A DNA stretch of 64,000 nucleotides, from IMG/VR virus record IMGVR_UViG_3300010389_003143, positions 16,059 to 80,058 of that record; one strand, given 5' to 3'. Under the pieces are notes generated by a model. The model saw only the letters and a list, made by a program, of their open reading frames with translations, had not been told where the DNA came from and made no database searches. The position numbers and the translations under genes were made by a program. How positions within the stretch are numbered: position 1 is the first letter of the stretch; the number at the start of each line of letters is the position of its first letter. Source of the DNA: a virus. Below are positions 16,234 through 25,078 of the stretch, in pieces.

Positions 16234-17814
16234 TTACGGGTTCAGAGCAATAAACTGTGGCTGGAAAAGAATCGTTGTGGAAGTTATTGCATAACCAACT
16301 CTAAAGATTGTTGTTCCAGTTCCGCTTGGGGCAGTGGTAGTTAGCTCGCCGGCCGTCTCCGAAAGATAAACGACATCTCCTGCGGCGCTAAAGCCAGTGA
16401 TAGTCGCCGTTGTTATTGTTGCGCCAGGGGTAGCATTCATATTGACCGTATTGGTTGCAGCTGCAGTATTTGCGGCGAATCCAACAACAAAATCTTTGCC
16501 GTCAGCAGTCGTTGCATCTGCCAGGCCGACCTCTGTTCCGGAAGCTAGATATAGTGCGTCACCTGCGGTTACGCCGCCTGTCTCCGCGACGAACTGGCTG
16601 TTGACCACCTCGCCGTGGGTGTGAAGTGAGTCTGCATTACTTCCGTCCAGAAGAGTGTCTACATTTGCAGCAGTAAAGTTAGCCGTAGTTAGCGCCGTTG
16701 TACCAATCTTAAAGCTAGTGCCAGCAGGAACATCGAGCGTTCCTGATGAAGCCACTATATCGACGGTCGCTGAGCCGACGGTGACCGTTCTGGTTCCGCC
16801 GGTACCTATGTTTATGGCTCCGTTACTAGCGAGATTGCCTATATTGATATCACCGTTAGAGCTGTTAATAGACACATTGCCGCTGGCTCCGGTTGCTCCA
16901 ATGAGCAGGTTGCTTGCAGAGCCTAAGCTTAAGTTTCCAGAGGAAGTTGAAAAGTTTGAGGCACCTGCCGCATCAAGGCTGATGCCAGCACCAGTGCTGT
17001 CTATTGTGACAGCGCCCGTTGCATCAACATTGAATGTACCGGTACCAACTCCGAAGGCGGTTAAATCGGTGCCGCTTATTCCAAAGTCAGCTTGTCCGCC
17101 GCCATTTACAACAAAATTTCCAGAAGATAGCGTAAAAGCTATATCCGTAGTACTCGCCGTGGTTATGGTGGCGCCGACATCATATGCAGACTGTAGGGTT
17201 GAGCCGGCAGAGGTGGCCAAATCAGTGAAAGAAATTGTTCCAGTGTTATCCCCAGTTGCTGTCTCCAGACCTCCAGTTGACTTTGCCCTAAGATAAGTAA
17301 CTGATACTTTAACGACAGTACCCTGTACAGTGCTATCGACAACAAATGTGTTTTGAAGTCCGAGGTCGGTGTCGCTAAGGATAGCCCTGGTTGTAATCGT
17401 ATAGACAGTAGGACCGCCACCAGTTCCATTAACCTCAAATAGCCCATTGTTCGCCGGATCCGCAGCGCCCTGAACCAAGATTATATCTCCGGCAGACAGC
17501 GAGCTGGGATCGACACTTACTCCAACTATATTTGCGTTAGAAAAAGCTCCAGTTGTTACTGGAAAGGTCGTTGCACCAGGGTCAATATTCCAGATTATGC
17601 CGCCGACCTTCGCCGTATCAGCAGTATACTCGGAGTTTAAGAATATAAAGTCATCAGCAGTCTGAATTTCTGAGTTTATAGTTGTGGTGGTTCCATTTAC
17701 AGTTAAGTTTCCGCCTACCGTAAAATCACCACCTATTTCGATTATATCGCTAGCAGCTATTTTCGTGACGACGCCACTATTTAGAACTACCAGCTGATCT
17801 GTATAGGTTGCCAT
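16234..17814 (-). CDS. Tail-fibre/appendage protein, 526 aa
   Basis: Begins MATYTDQLVVLNSGVVTKI. Residues about 25-60 (GGDFTVGGNLTVNGTTTT, INSEIQTADDFIFLNSEY) match a fibre N-terminal motif widely seen in aquatic phages. The middle is a series of short beta repeats (SNFSTSSGNLSLGSASN, NISIG-type turns) and the C-terminus has DVVYLSETAGELTTTAPSG and TTIFRVGYAI, a small domain shared with the 17825-18850 protein. A likely trimeric fibre. Antisense open frames here result from low-complexity codon use. Confidence 0.7.
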   Translation of the reverse strand: MATYTDQLVVLNSGVVTKIAASDIIEIGGDFTVGGNLTVNGTTTTINSEIQTADDFIFLNSEYTADTAKVGGIIWNIDPGATTFPVTTGAFSNANIVGVSVDPSSLSAGDIILVQGAADPANNGLFEVNGTGGGPTVYTITTRAILSDTDLGLQNTFVVDSTVQGTVVKVSVTYLRAKSTGGLETATGDNTGTISFTDLATSAGSTLQSAYDVGATITTASTTDIAFTLSSGNFVVNGGGQADFGISGTDLTAFGVGTGTFNVDATGAVTIDSTGAGISLDAAGASNFSTSSGNLSLGSASNLLIGATGASGNVSINSSNGDINIGNLASNGAINIGTGGTRTVTVGSATVDIVASSGTLDVPAGTSFKIGTTALTTANFTAANVDTLLDGSNADSLHTHGEVVNSQFVAETGGVTAGDALYLASGTEVGLADATTADGKDFVVGFAANTAAATNTVNMNATPGATITTATITGFSAAGDVVYLSETAGELTTTAPSGTGTTIFRVGYAITSTTILFQPQFIALNP

Positions 17815-17824
17815 TTAATTATTC

Positions 17825-18850
17825 CTAAGAGTTGTAGCCAACTAGATTCGGCTGAAATATAACTTCAGGTACAGACGTAACTCCATCAGCTCCCTGCAGT
17901 ATTCCTACCACAAATATTGCTGTTCCTGAAGCGCCAGGTGGAGTCAGGGTGCCGAGCCCAGGGCTTGTAGATAGATATACCGCGCCACCGTTACTTGAAG
18001 CTAGAGGTGGTGAGGAAAACTTAACTGGAATTAACCTTCCGGGTATAGAGTTTATATCGGAAGTGTTACCAACTGAATAACTGGAAAAAGAAGAACCGAT
18101 TATTCTTGGTTCATTACCTGGAGTCGAAGTAGCAGATCCAAGCTCAACATTGCCAGAAGAATTTATAATCAGAAGGTCCCCTTCTGAAAGATTATCATCA
18201 GTAGTTAAGGATAGAGAGCTTAAGGACCCAGACCCCTTTGCTACCACATCCCATGACGTACCGCCCTGTCCAATATAAAGATCTCCGCCAGAGTCAAGAT
18301 AGAGACTGCCAGAAACAGCAGAAACAACGCCATTTGGATCGCCGGAATCTACGGTTATATCAGCATTAATTGACCCAGTATTTAAGTTTACTTTGGAGGC
18401 AATAACATTTAAACTTCCTGATTCAGATATCAGCTCTATACTTGAAGATACCGCCGATCTAATGGTTGCGCTAGATTCGGCTAGAATTTCGTCTCCAGAG
18501 GAAATAAAAATGTTGCTTCCACCAGTCTCATTCCCAGCAACCAGTACCGTTTGGAGGTCTGAAGGGAAGTCTGCAAGAATTGCCTCGATAGCCGCAACAT
18601 CCGACTCGACCACCTCTAATCTTTCTGTTATTTCTTTTAGGCCGTTTGATGATATATTTATATTATCTAATCTTTCGGCAACCGTATCAAAATCTCCCTG
18701 CGGAAAAATCCCCAGAGCTGTTTCGATATTTATTATAGCACTACGTATCCTGTTCAGCCCCTCTGCGCTGACGGGAGTTATATTGTCCACAAACAGCGGG
18801 AGCTGGGCAAAGCCATCAATTGCCTTGGGGTATATGCTATAATCTGACAT
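17825..18850 (-). CDS. Tail-fibre/appendage protein, 341 aa
   Basis: Begins MSDYSIYPKAIDGFAQLPL; residues 25-70 (VSAEGLNRIRSAIINIETALG) form a helical N-terminal domain that recurs in phage baseplate and fibre proteins. A coiled coil follows (KEITERLEVVESDVAAIEAI), then a module DPNGVVSAVSGSLYLD with DLYIGQGGTSW shared with the 1116-residue fibre, and a C-terminal domain GGAVYLSTSPGLGTL with TAIFVVGILQ shared with the 526-residue fibre. Module sharing indicates duplication and exchange among these genes. It is the first fibre in the transcription order. Confidence 0.7.
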   Translation of the reverse strand: MSDYSIYPKAIDGFAQLPLFVDNITPVSAEGLNRIRSAIINIETALGIFPQGDFDTVAERLDNINISSNGLKEITERLEVVESDVAAIEAILADFPSDLQTVLVAGNETGGSNIFISSGDEILAESSATIRSAVSSSIELISESGSLNVIASKVNLNTGSINADITVDSGDPNGVVSAVSGSLYLDSGGDLYIGQGGTSWDVVAKGSGSLSSLSLTTDDNLSEGDLLIINSSGNVELGSATSTPGNEPRIIGSSFSSYSVGNTSDINSIPGRLIPVKFSSPPLASSNGGAVYLSTSPGLGTLTPPGASGTAIFVVGILQGADGVTSVPEVIFQPNLVGYNS

Positions 18851-18853
18851 TTA

Positions 18854-19012
18854 TTAACCTTTCGTTTTTTTGCTAATTCTATTAGATCTAGTCTTTCCCG
18901 GGATAGATATTAGCTTTGACACTCGGTTCTTTCTTACAACCTTCCCTTTAGTCGCAGAGTTAGTTCTTCTAGACGCAGTTCTTGTTCTTTTTTTATTACA
19001 GCCGCAACCCAT
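18854..19012 (-). CDS. Small, very basic protein with an N-terminal Cys motif, 52 aa
   Basis: A 52-codon frame with AGGAGA four bases before the ATG at 19010-19012 and a stop just before the fibre gene. The protein starts MGCGCNKKRTRTASRR and is about one third Arg/Lys, ending ISIPGKTRSNRISKKTKG. The GCGC start could bind metal; the rest suggests nucleic-acid binding or a disordered virion protein. Similar short GCGC-starting proteins accompany structural genes in other aquatic phages, from memory. Strong ribosome binding site and position make it a credible gene. Confidence 0.6.
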   Translation of the reverse strand: MGCGCNKKRTRTASRRTNSATKGKVVRKNRVSKLISIPGKTRSNRISKKTKG

Positions 19013-19032
19013 AACATCTCCTATTTGCCTGC

Positions 19033-19041
19033 AAATATTAG
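19033..19041 (-). promoter_or_regulatory. Promoter-like motif CTAATATTT, copy 2
   Basis: Minus-strand GCTAATATTTG, 20 bases upstream of the 52-aa gene that opens the fibre gene cluster. If it is a promoter, it would drive the whole fibre operon. Confidence 0.4.
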
Positions 19042-19174
19042 CAGATTAAATTATTCCATAATAATCAAAAATTTGAACTACTTTCCGCCGCAGACGCTTT
19101 TATTGAAAAAATAAGTTTAGTAATATATTTTATATTATATTAATTTAACCCAATAAAATAGGGGCATTGTAAAT

Positions 19175-19948
19175 ATGAGAAAATTAATAAATTATTTATT
19201 TTATCTAGCAACGGTCATAGCGGTTGTCTTTATTGTAAAGAATATTATTAATTTCTCTAAAAAAATAATCACTTTAAATGAAAGCCAGTACACTGCCGAG
19301 TTCAGAAAAGAGATAATGCTAGAGCCAGTTGTTAAGCTTACTCAAATATCATATGAAACAATCGAAGAAGATGGAGAAGCTCAGTCTGCTGAAAGTGTTA
19401 CTTTTGCAACCGGATTTTCAGTAAAGTATGATCCAGAAGAGCACAAAACAGTCATACTTACAAACGATCATTTTTGTAACACGATGCATGACGAAACACT
19501 GCTGATGGTTGAGCAGTATGATTTGCAAATTATTTTCTTATCTGACTCAGAGTCTAACAAGCTCATCCTATCATCAGAAGAAGGCCTCGATTTGTGCGCT
19601 ATCGAGATATCTGCATACGTTAAGCCAGCAGAGCTTGCCGGAAGAGATTATTATACTGTGCCATTTCAGGAAATATTTATAATCGGCGGACCATCTGGAT
19701 ACTTCCCTATAATTGTTGATACTTATGCTTCCAGGATGATTGAAAGAAGCATAATCGCTATGGACGGAATGTATGATTTCGGTAATCCATTCCTGCTGAT
19801 ATCAGAGCAGGTTTTCCCGGGTCATAGCGGTAGCCCAATTTACACAAAAGACGGAAAAGTAATTGGAATACTCTTTGGGGCCCTAAGAACTTACGGCGGA
19901 CTAGCTGCAAGCAATAAAGATATTTATCTTTTCTTAGATTCTTTATGA
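19175..19948 (+). CDS. Membrane-anchored trypsin-like serine protease (second copy)
   Basis: A 257-residue protein with an N-terminal membrane segment (about 5-22, YLFYLATVIAVVFIVKN) and a chymotrypsin fold. Likely catalytic residues are His99 in ILTNDHF, Asp139 in EGLDLCA and Ser218 in FPGHSGSP. It has the same layout as the protease at 404-1147 but limited sequence similarity, so the two may be diverged paralogues. AGGGG lies upstream of the ATG and the ~160-bp leader is very AT-rich, suggesting its own promoter. The last 25 bp overlap the convergent gene at 19924. Confidence 0.78.
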   Translation: MRKLINYLFYLATVIAVVFIVKNIINFSKKIITLNESQYTAEFRKEIMLEPVVKLTQISYETIEEDGEAQSAESVTFATGFSVKYDPEEHKTVILTNDHFCNTMHDETLLMVEQYDLQIIFLSDSESNKLILSSEEGLDLCAIEISAYVKPAELAGRDYYTVPFQEIFIIGGPSGYFPIIVDTYASRMIERSIIAMDGMYDFGNPFLLISEQVFPGHSGSPIYTKDGKVIGILFGALRTYGGLAASNKDIYLFLDSL

Positions 19949-20484
19949 TTTCTTAGCTTATTTCTTAACTTCTTTATTTTCCCGGACTTTTTCCGTGCGT
20001 ATAAAGAAAAGAATGCAACGTCTATCATTTTTCCGCTAAGAGCAGCCTTTAGTGTGTCATTTGCAAAGTTTGCGGCCTCTATAGCCTCAACCCCCATCTG
20101 ATTTCTCTTTCCATCGGCGTTCTTTTGTGTGTATTTCTTGCTTATCTGCTCTACCTGCTCTGAGGAGACTCCGTACAAGATCATATTTGGCCTCAGCTTC
20201 TCAATAACATCGTCTAACTTTTTCTTTTCGTTCAAGGCATCTTGTATTTGAGAATTTTGATTGTTTGTGCAATCAAGCAGGCAGGTTTGACAGCTTTCCT
20301 TTAGCCCCAAGTTCCATAAATCACAAAGAAGAAATTGCCTCACCTCTTTCGGCTCGCCCTTAAGCTCTTCTTTGCAGGAATAAAAAATATTATTATCAAC
20401 GACAGTTGCAAATCCCTTGCAGTAACGGCTTTCTCGCAACTCTTTCGTCATTTTGCATGTTTTGGTGCAATCTATTTTTTTCAT
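19924..20484 (-). CDS. Cysteine-rich N-terminus hypothetical protein, 186 aa
   Basis: The first 70 residues carry nine or so cysteines (IDCTKTCKMT, RYCKGFA, FYSCKEE, CQTCLLDC), which could form one or more metal-binding sites. The rest is helical and charged, with VSSEQVEQISKKYTQ and AANFANDTLKAAL, ending in a strongly basic tail (KIKKLRNKLRNHKESKKR). No family recognised. A metal-binding, nucleic-acid-associated protein is a reasonable guess. No membrane segment. Confidence 0.5.
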   Translation of the reverse strand: MKKIDCTKTCKMTKELRESRYCKGFATVVDNNIFYSCKEELKGEPKEVRQFLLCDLWNLGLKESCQTCLLDCTNNQNSQIQDALNEKKKLDDVIEKLRPNMILYGVSSEQVEQISKKYTQKNADGKRNQMGVEAIEAANFANDTLKAALSGKMIDVAFFSLYARKKSGKIKKLRNKLRNHKESKKR

Positions 20485-20515
20485 GAAAATTACCAGATAT
20501 TAAATCTATCTTTTT

Positions 20516-20704
20516 TTAATCATCAGAGTTGCCCTTGTCTATATTATGATCAATTATAGCGACCCCTCTTTTCGGCCCCTCATCTTTCTCCGGTCGCTCA
20601 TCAGCCTGTGAAGGCAAAGGAGGCTCTCTATAAAGAGGAAGGCGAATTCTTTCGGATTCGCGCCTTATTTTTCTTATTATTGGAATGATATATTTCTTCA
20701 TCAA
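20516..20704 (-). CDS. Small hypothetical protein, 62 aa
   Basis: Begins MMKKYIIPIIRKIRRESER, basic at the N-terminus and proline-rich in the middle (PLYREPPLPSQADERPEKD), acidic at the end. Overlaps the phoH stop by four bases, so it is read by translational coupling. No family recognised; probably disordered. Confidence 0.45.
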   Translation of the reverse strand: MMKKYIIPIIRKIRRESERIRLPLYREPPLPSQADERPEKDEGPKRGVAIIDHNIDKGNSDD

Positions 20705-21996
20705 AGGATCCTGGCCGCATAATCTGCTAGAGGACTTCTCTCTCCCTTTAGAAGGGTTATATGTGAAGAAAGATCAAAATCCTTAAACTTTTCAACAATT
20801 GCTCCGAGCCCAGAGGTCGTTGAGTCAAGATGGGGCGCATCAATTTGCTCAAGATCGCCCAGCATTATGAGCTTTGAATCTTCGCCCATTCTAGTTATAA
20901 CGGCCTTCGCTTCGTTATAAGTAATATTCTGAGCCTCATCCAGTATCATGACGATATTTGGCAAGCTTCTTCCTCTAATATAAGATAGGGCCTCTATTTC
21001 TATGATTCCCTTTTCCATCATTATATCGAAATAATGAGAGCCATTTTTAAATAAAAGCTTGAAATTATCAACCATTGGCTGAATCCACGGAGCCATCTTT
21101 TCATTCTTATCTCCCGGCAAGAAGCCAATGTCTGCGCTTAGACTCTGGACGGGTCTCGATATAATAATTTTGTCATACCAGCCTTCATTTAGCATGTGGA
21201 TTGCTGCGCATGTAGCCATAAGGGTCTTTCCGGACCCAGCCTTCCCGCTGATTGTTGTCATATGAACATCGCGATCTAGCAGAGTTTCTAGGGCAAACAT
21301 TTGCTCCTTATTTCTTGGAACAATGCCCTGAACCTCAAAGCCTCTCTTGCTAGCATGGTTTAGCTTTTTTGCAAAACCATCCTTAAAACATGCAAGAGCA
21401 CTTTTTTGACCGCCCTTTAGAACTAGGAATTCATTTGGCTGATATAGGCCTTCGAGGGCAACCTTGCCATCGCAATAAAATTCATCAACCTTGTCTGGAG
21501 GCAGGTCAATAACGGAAACTCCAGTATAAGCACCCTTCCTATTTACTACGGCCTTATTTTTGCTGTAGTTCTCTGCCGGTATGCCTAGCGAATCACATTT
21601 AACCCTTACATTAATATCTCTTGATATTAGAACTACTTCTTCTTCTGAAAATTCAGGTAATCTTGATAACTTTAGGGCTGTGGCAATAATTCTATTGTCA
21701 GCGTTATCATCAAGCATTGGGTCTAGGTCGCTTTTTTGCAGTTGAGTGTAAACTTGAATTTCTTGACCATTATCAAGAGTTACTCCGTCTGCAAGCGACC
21801 CTCTTTCCCTTAATTCATCCAAGAATCTATTGACATACCGAGCAGAGTTGCCGACAGAATCCGATCTTGTTTTCAGGTTATCTATTTCTTCCAGAACGAC
21901 CATCGGTATAATGACCTTTTGATCAGCAAAAGCGTGTATTGAATCTTCATGATGCACTAACACTGATGTATCTAAAACAAATGTTTTCTTTTTCAC
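20701..21996 (-). CDS. phoH: PhoH-family ATPase with N-terminal PIN domain
   Basis: A 431-residue two-domain protein. Residues 1-145 form a PIN nuclease domain (KTFVLDTSVLVH with Asp9; VVLEEIDNLK; DNADNRIIATA as acidic sites). Residues 225-431 form the PhoH helicase-like ATPase domain with Walker A GKAGSGKT at 251-258 and Walker B ILDEAQN. Bacterial proteins with this order (PhoH2/YlaK type) are proposed RNA-unwinding ribonucleases. PhoH is one of the commonest auxiliary genes of marine phages. Here it is followed by a small coupled gene and preceded by an unknown 110-residue gene. Confidence 0.92.
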   Translation of the reverse strand: MKKKTFVLDTSVLVHHEDSIHAFADQKVIIPMVVLEEIDNLKTRSDSVGNSARYVNRFLDELRERGSLADGVTLDNGQEIQVYTQLQKSDLDPMLDDNADNRIIATALKLSRLPEFSEEEVVLISRDINVRVKCDSLGIPAENYSKNKAVVNRKGAYTGVSVIDLPPDKVDEFYCDGKVALEGLYQPNEFLVLKGGQKSALACFKDGFAKKLNHASKRGFEVQGIVPRNKEQMFALETLLDRDVHMTTISGKAGSGKTLMATCAAIHMLNEGWYDKIIISRPVQSLSADIGFLPGDKNEKMAPWIQPMVDNFKLLFKNGSHYFDIMMEKGIIEIEALSYIRGRSLPNIVMILDEAQNITYNEAKAVITRMGEDSKLIMLGDLEQIDAPHLDSTTSGLGAIVEKFKDFDLSSHITLLKGERSPLADYAARIL

Positions 21997-22008
21997 TTTC
22001 TCTCCGAT

Positions 22009-22341
22009 TTATTCGATCTGGTCTTCTTCAATTGTCCAATGCTCTATTTCGACCTCATAATAGAGCGAGCCGTCCTTATCTTTTTTGAGCGTAAGAATGG
22101 GCCCTGCCCATTCTCCAATTAGCTCGCCGTTAAACTTAACCTCTAGAGCCTCAATGCTCTTATGCTCTATAACTTCAATGTCGTTATCTAACATATAATC
22201 CAAGATTTCATCTCTCTCCATTTCATCCATAGCCTCGACATCCAGGCCAATAAACCAAAACAGATCGCGCAGCCATTCTTGTCGTATTTCTTTTACGTCC
22301 CTTGAGTAGCCTACGCGATCTGTTAAAATTTTTGTTATCAT
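22009..22341 (-). CDS. Hypothetical protein, 110 aa
   Basis: Begins MITKILTDRVGYSRDVKEI. Contains an acidic helix (EAMDEMERDEILDYML) and a C-terminal beta stretch with GEWAGPILTLKKDKDGSLYYEVEIEHW. No family recognised. It is 12 nt upstream of phoH and has the CTAATATTT motif 15 bases before its start, so it may head the phoH transcription unit. Confidence 0.55.
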   Translation of the reverse strand: MITKILTDRVGYSRDVKEIRQEWLRDLFWFIGLDVEAMDEMERDEILDYMLDNDIEVIEHKSIEALEVKFNGELIGEWAGPILTLKKDKDGSLYYEVEIEHWTIEEDQIE

Positions 22342-22355
22342 TCTATATGATACCT

Positions 22356-22364
22356 AAATATTAG
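22356..22364 (-). promoter_or_regulatory. Promoter-like motif CTAATATTT, copy 3
   Basis: Minus-strand ACTAATATTTA, 15 bases before the start of the 110-aa gene that leads the phoH unit. Confidence 0.4.
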
Positions 22365-22403
22365 TCTCTATTTGCTTTTGTTTGCAATTTAAAAGATAAA
22401 TTA

Positions 22404-25046
22404 TTAATCCTCACTATATTCAACTACCTCGCCTGCTGTCTCTAGCTCTTCTGTGGGCTCATTTGGCTTTTCGCTCGGTGTTTTGTTAATCTGAATATCT
22501 TTCATTGATATTCCGCTCCAGTCACTTCTCTTGGGAGCCCAGGACTCCCACCACTTTGGAAAATCAAATCTTTCATCATGAATATAGTCACCGTCTCTTT
22601 CCGTGGGAATTAAATATTGATTATAAGCAACCGCCTTCTCTTCTTCTGTAAAATTATTCCAATTTGCCTCAATCCATAGGGCCAACCGCCTAACATCTTC
22701 CTTATATCCCTTGAGCTTTTCAATTATTGGTCTGGCCAGATTGCCGTTATAAAAATCTTTTGTTTTATTATCTATAACTTCATTTAACTTTGCAATTTTA
22801 GCTTCTAAGCTGTCCCCTATAATATTTTTAATACGTTCAAACTGTCTGTCTACTTCTTTTATAAAGCTTTCTGCTAAATCTAATTTAGCATCAGATTCAT
22901 TTGAATAAACATAAATAGAAAGCTTTAAATCTACGGTTCCAAATAATGAGCTATATGAATTAAGATTTACTTTTGCACTAAGATTTATATTGTTGAACAT
23001 TTTTCTATAATCAATGAGATCATCTGGCTTATAGAATGGAAAATTAAGTTGTTTTTTTGCATCTTCAAATTTTTGCTTTTCAATGCTATTCAGCAAGCTA
23101 AATATCTTCTTTTTTTCCTCATCTAAGTTTATTTTAAATAAAGTATCTTTTATTTCGCCATCAAGAGGGTTTATATAAGCAACATCTGTTAGGTTTATCC
23201 CAGCTTTTTCTAATTTGTCAACATTTAATTTTTCTAAATTATACTCTAGTACACCTGGCTTTGGAGAAATTAAGATTTCTCCGTCATAATCATCTTTGTC
23301 CCCAAACACATCAAGATTTGAAAGCAAAGCAGAATCCATCCTTTCTTCAAATAAATCAAAAGCTTTTGGCTTTATATATCCACCATCTACAAGTCCGCGT
23401 CTGATTTTTTCAATATACTGATCATATTTTGAATCTATGTCTCTTTCTGCCCATTCAAAAAAGTTAGATATATCATCCGGATTCATGCAGTCATCGCATC
23501 TAAAATCCAGATCAATAATTAGAGAGCCCGAAACAATATCTATGTTGTTAATTTCACCATACTCGTCATGCTCAAGAATATTTGTAAAGCCACGATCCTT
23601 TTGCTGAGCCCTATATGTTGTTGGAATACTTTTTAGCCCTCCCGGGTGTACAAATGCCCCCTCCTCCCATTTTGAACCCGAATCTTCCCAGCCATCAAGG
23701 TAGACTTCTGCTCTTAAGCTTACGCTTGCAGTAACCATTACTTCGTCGCCCCAATCAGCATGAACTTCTGCATCGGGGTATATATTTTCAAAGCTTGTTC
23801 TGTATTGATCCAGTATATCCTCAACCTCTTCGGCCCAAAGGTCGGCTACATCCTGTTCCCCCTCCTCAAGGTCTGTTTCAACGTTCCCGTAATACTCTGG
23901 TTCAACTCCTCCTTTTGAAAAAAAGCTATTAAGAATCTCTCCATCGGATGTGTCCCTATAACTTCCTCCATACATCTTTATTTCATCTTCTGGAGGGGGA
24001 ATCACCTCCCCCTCATTTTCAAATAGATGCTTTTGAGACTTCCATGCCCAATCCCTAACAACGTCTATAAAGCCAGGCGGAGTTCTTCCATAAGTTCTAT
24101 CTTCTGGAACGGCAAACTCGTATCCATCGTATTCATTTACATACTTTCTAAGCCTAACTCTAGAAGCAGGGGCGATTCCTTCTATATTTCTATTTATATC
24201 TCTAAATATCTCTTGCCCGTCTAGATCACCTATATTAATTCCATCAGCGTCTTCTGCGGTTGATCCGGGCGGCCTAAGGAGGTCGTTTAAATCAGAGTTT
24301 TCAACAAGATATGCAATAGGCCCATGCCCTCTTGATTCCTTTATTGCACAGTGAAAATAAGAATTACCCTCAGAATGGCAGGACCTTATATTTTCATGAT
24401 CGCTCATTCTCAGCACATCAATTGGATCTCTTGATATAAGAACTGAATATTTTTCTTCAAGATTACCATGGACAAATAATGATTCTATTTGCTTCCAGTT
24501 ATAATCCTTTGCATATTCGGCTTGCTTTTCCTGCCACCATTTAGACATCCACTCTGGAGCGCCCTCGTGGGGATTGGCCAAAACCTTTGATATAGAGGTT
24601 ATTTTATTTCGAGTTATTACTTCACCCGCCCTTGGACCGGATGGAATCTCCCTCTCTTCTTTTCTAAAAACCTTTAGATCTGGAACTTGCACTTTTACTG
24701 TATAAACTGAGCCCATAGCATTTTGCATCTTTTGATCTACTGTCTTTAGCTCAAAACGATTGCTTCCACCAGCTGGGGACCACCCTTTATCTCTTAAAAA
24801 ATCTACAACCTCGCTTAATTTTCCTGCATCTTCTGTTTCATAGGGAATTATAACTCTAAGTTTACCATCAAATAATTCGTCAAAGCTCAGCTTAGAATAA
24901 TCTTCATTTAGCCAATCTTTTAGCCTTTTTATTTCAACTTTAGAGACAGCATATTTATGTAACCTATTTATCTTTGAGGTTGATAAGGCTTCTTTTTTTA
25001 AATTATTTTCATAAAGCCATTTTTTTAATAAAGATAGTTTTTTCAT
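22404..25046 (-). CDS. Large hypothetical phage protein, about 880 aa
   Basis: Start taken at the ATG at 25044-25046 (MKKLSLLKKWLYENNL); an in-frame codon four residues earlier is also open. The N-terminal region has SILVSRD-like VLISRDPIDVLRMSDHENI, then RSCHSEGNSYFHCAIKES and GHGPIAYLVEN around residues 205-255, a Cys/His-containing patch that recurs in orphan proteins of very large phages. The middle is acidic; the C-terminus (from ~600) has long helices. No enzyme motif that I can assign. Upstream is a homing endonuclease gene whose stop overlaps the promoter-like motif of this gene. Confidence 0.55.
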   Translation of the reverse strand: MKKLSLLKKWLYENNLKKEALSTSKINRLHKYAVSKVEIKRLKDWLNEDYSKLSFDELFDGKLRVIIPYETEDAGKLSEVVDFLRDKGWSPAGGSNRFELKTVDQKMQNAMGSVYTVKVQVPDLKVFRKEEREIPSGPRAGEVITRNKITSISKVLANPHEGAPEWMSKWWQEKQAEYAKDYNWKQIESLFVHGNLEEKYSVLISRDPIDVLRMSDHENIRSCHSEGNSYFHCAIKESRGHGPIAYLVENSDLNDLLRPPGSTAEDADGINIGDLDGQEIFRDINRNIEGIAPASRVRLRKYVNEYDGYEFAVPEDRTYGRTPPGFIDVVRDWAWKSQKHLFENEGEVIPPPEDEIKMYGGSYRDTSDGEILNSFFSKGGVEPEYYGNVETDLEEGEQDVADLWAEEVEDILDQYRTSFENIYPDAEVHADWGDEVMVTASVSLRAEVYLDGWEDSGSKWEEGAFVHPGGLKSIPTTYRAQQKDRGFTNILEHDEYGEINNIDIVSGSLIIDLDFRCDDCMNPDDISNFFEWAERDIDSKYDQYIEKIRRGLVDGGYIKPKAFDLFEERMDSALLSNLDVFGDKDDYDGEILISPKPGVLEYNLEKLNVDKLEKAGINLTDVAYINPLDGEIKDTLFKINLDEEKKKIFSLLNSIEKQKFEDAKKQLNFPFYKPDDLIDYRKMFNNINLSAKVNLNSYSSLFGTVDLKLSIYVYSNESDAKLDLAESFIKEVDRQFERIKNIIGDSLEAKIAKLNEVIDNKTKDFYNGNLARPIIEKLKGYKEDVRRLALWIEANWNNFTEEEKAVAYNQYLIPTERDGDYIHDERFDFPKWWESWAPKRSDWSGISMKDIQINKTPSEKPNEPTEELETAGEVVEYSED

Positions 25047-25069
25047 CAATAAACCCACAATATGCTATT

Positions 25070-25078
25070 AAATATTAG
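25070..25078 (-). promoter_or_regulatory. Promoter-like motif CTAATATTT, copy 4
   Basis: Minus-strand GCTAATATTTA, 24 bases before the large orphan gene. It overlaps the stop codon (25075-25077) of the homing endonuclease upstream, so the endonuclease appears inserted just before an existing promoter. Confidence 0.4.

Noticed and set aside
16655-17296. A 213-codon open frame on the plus strand
   Set aside because: It lies wholly inside the 526-residue fibre gene, and its Val/Ala/Pro-rich product follows from the low-complexity codons on the other strand.
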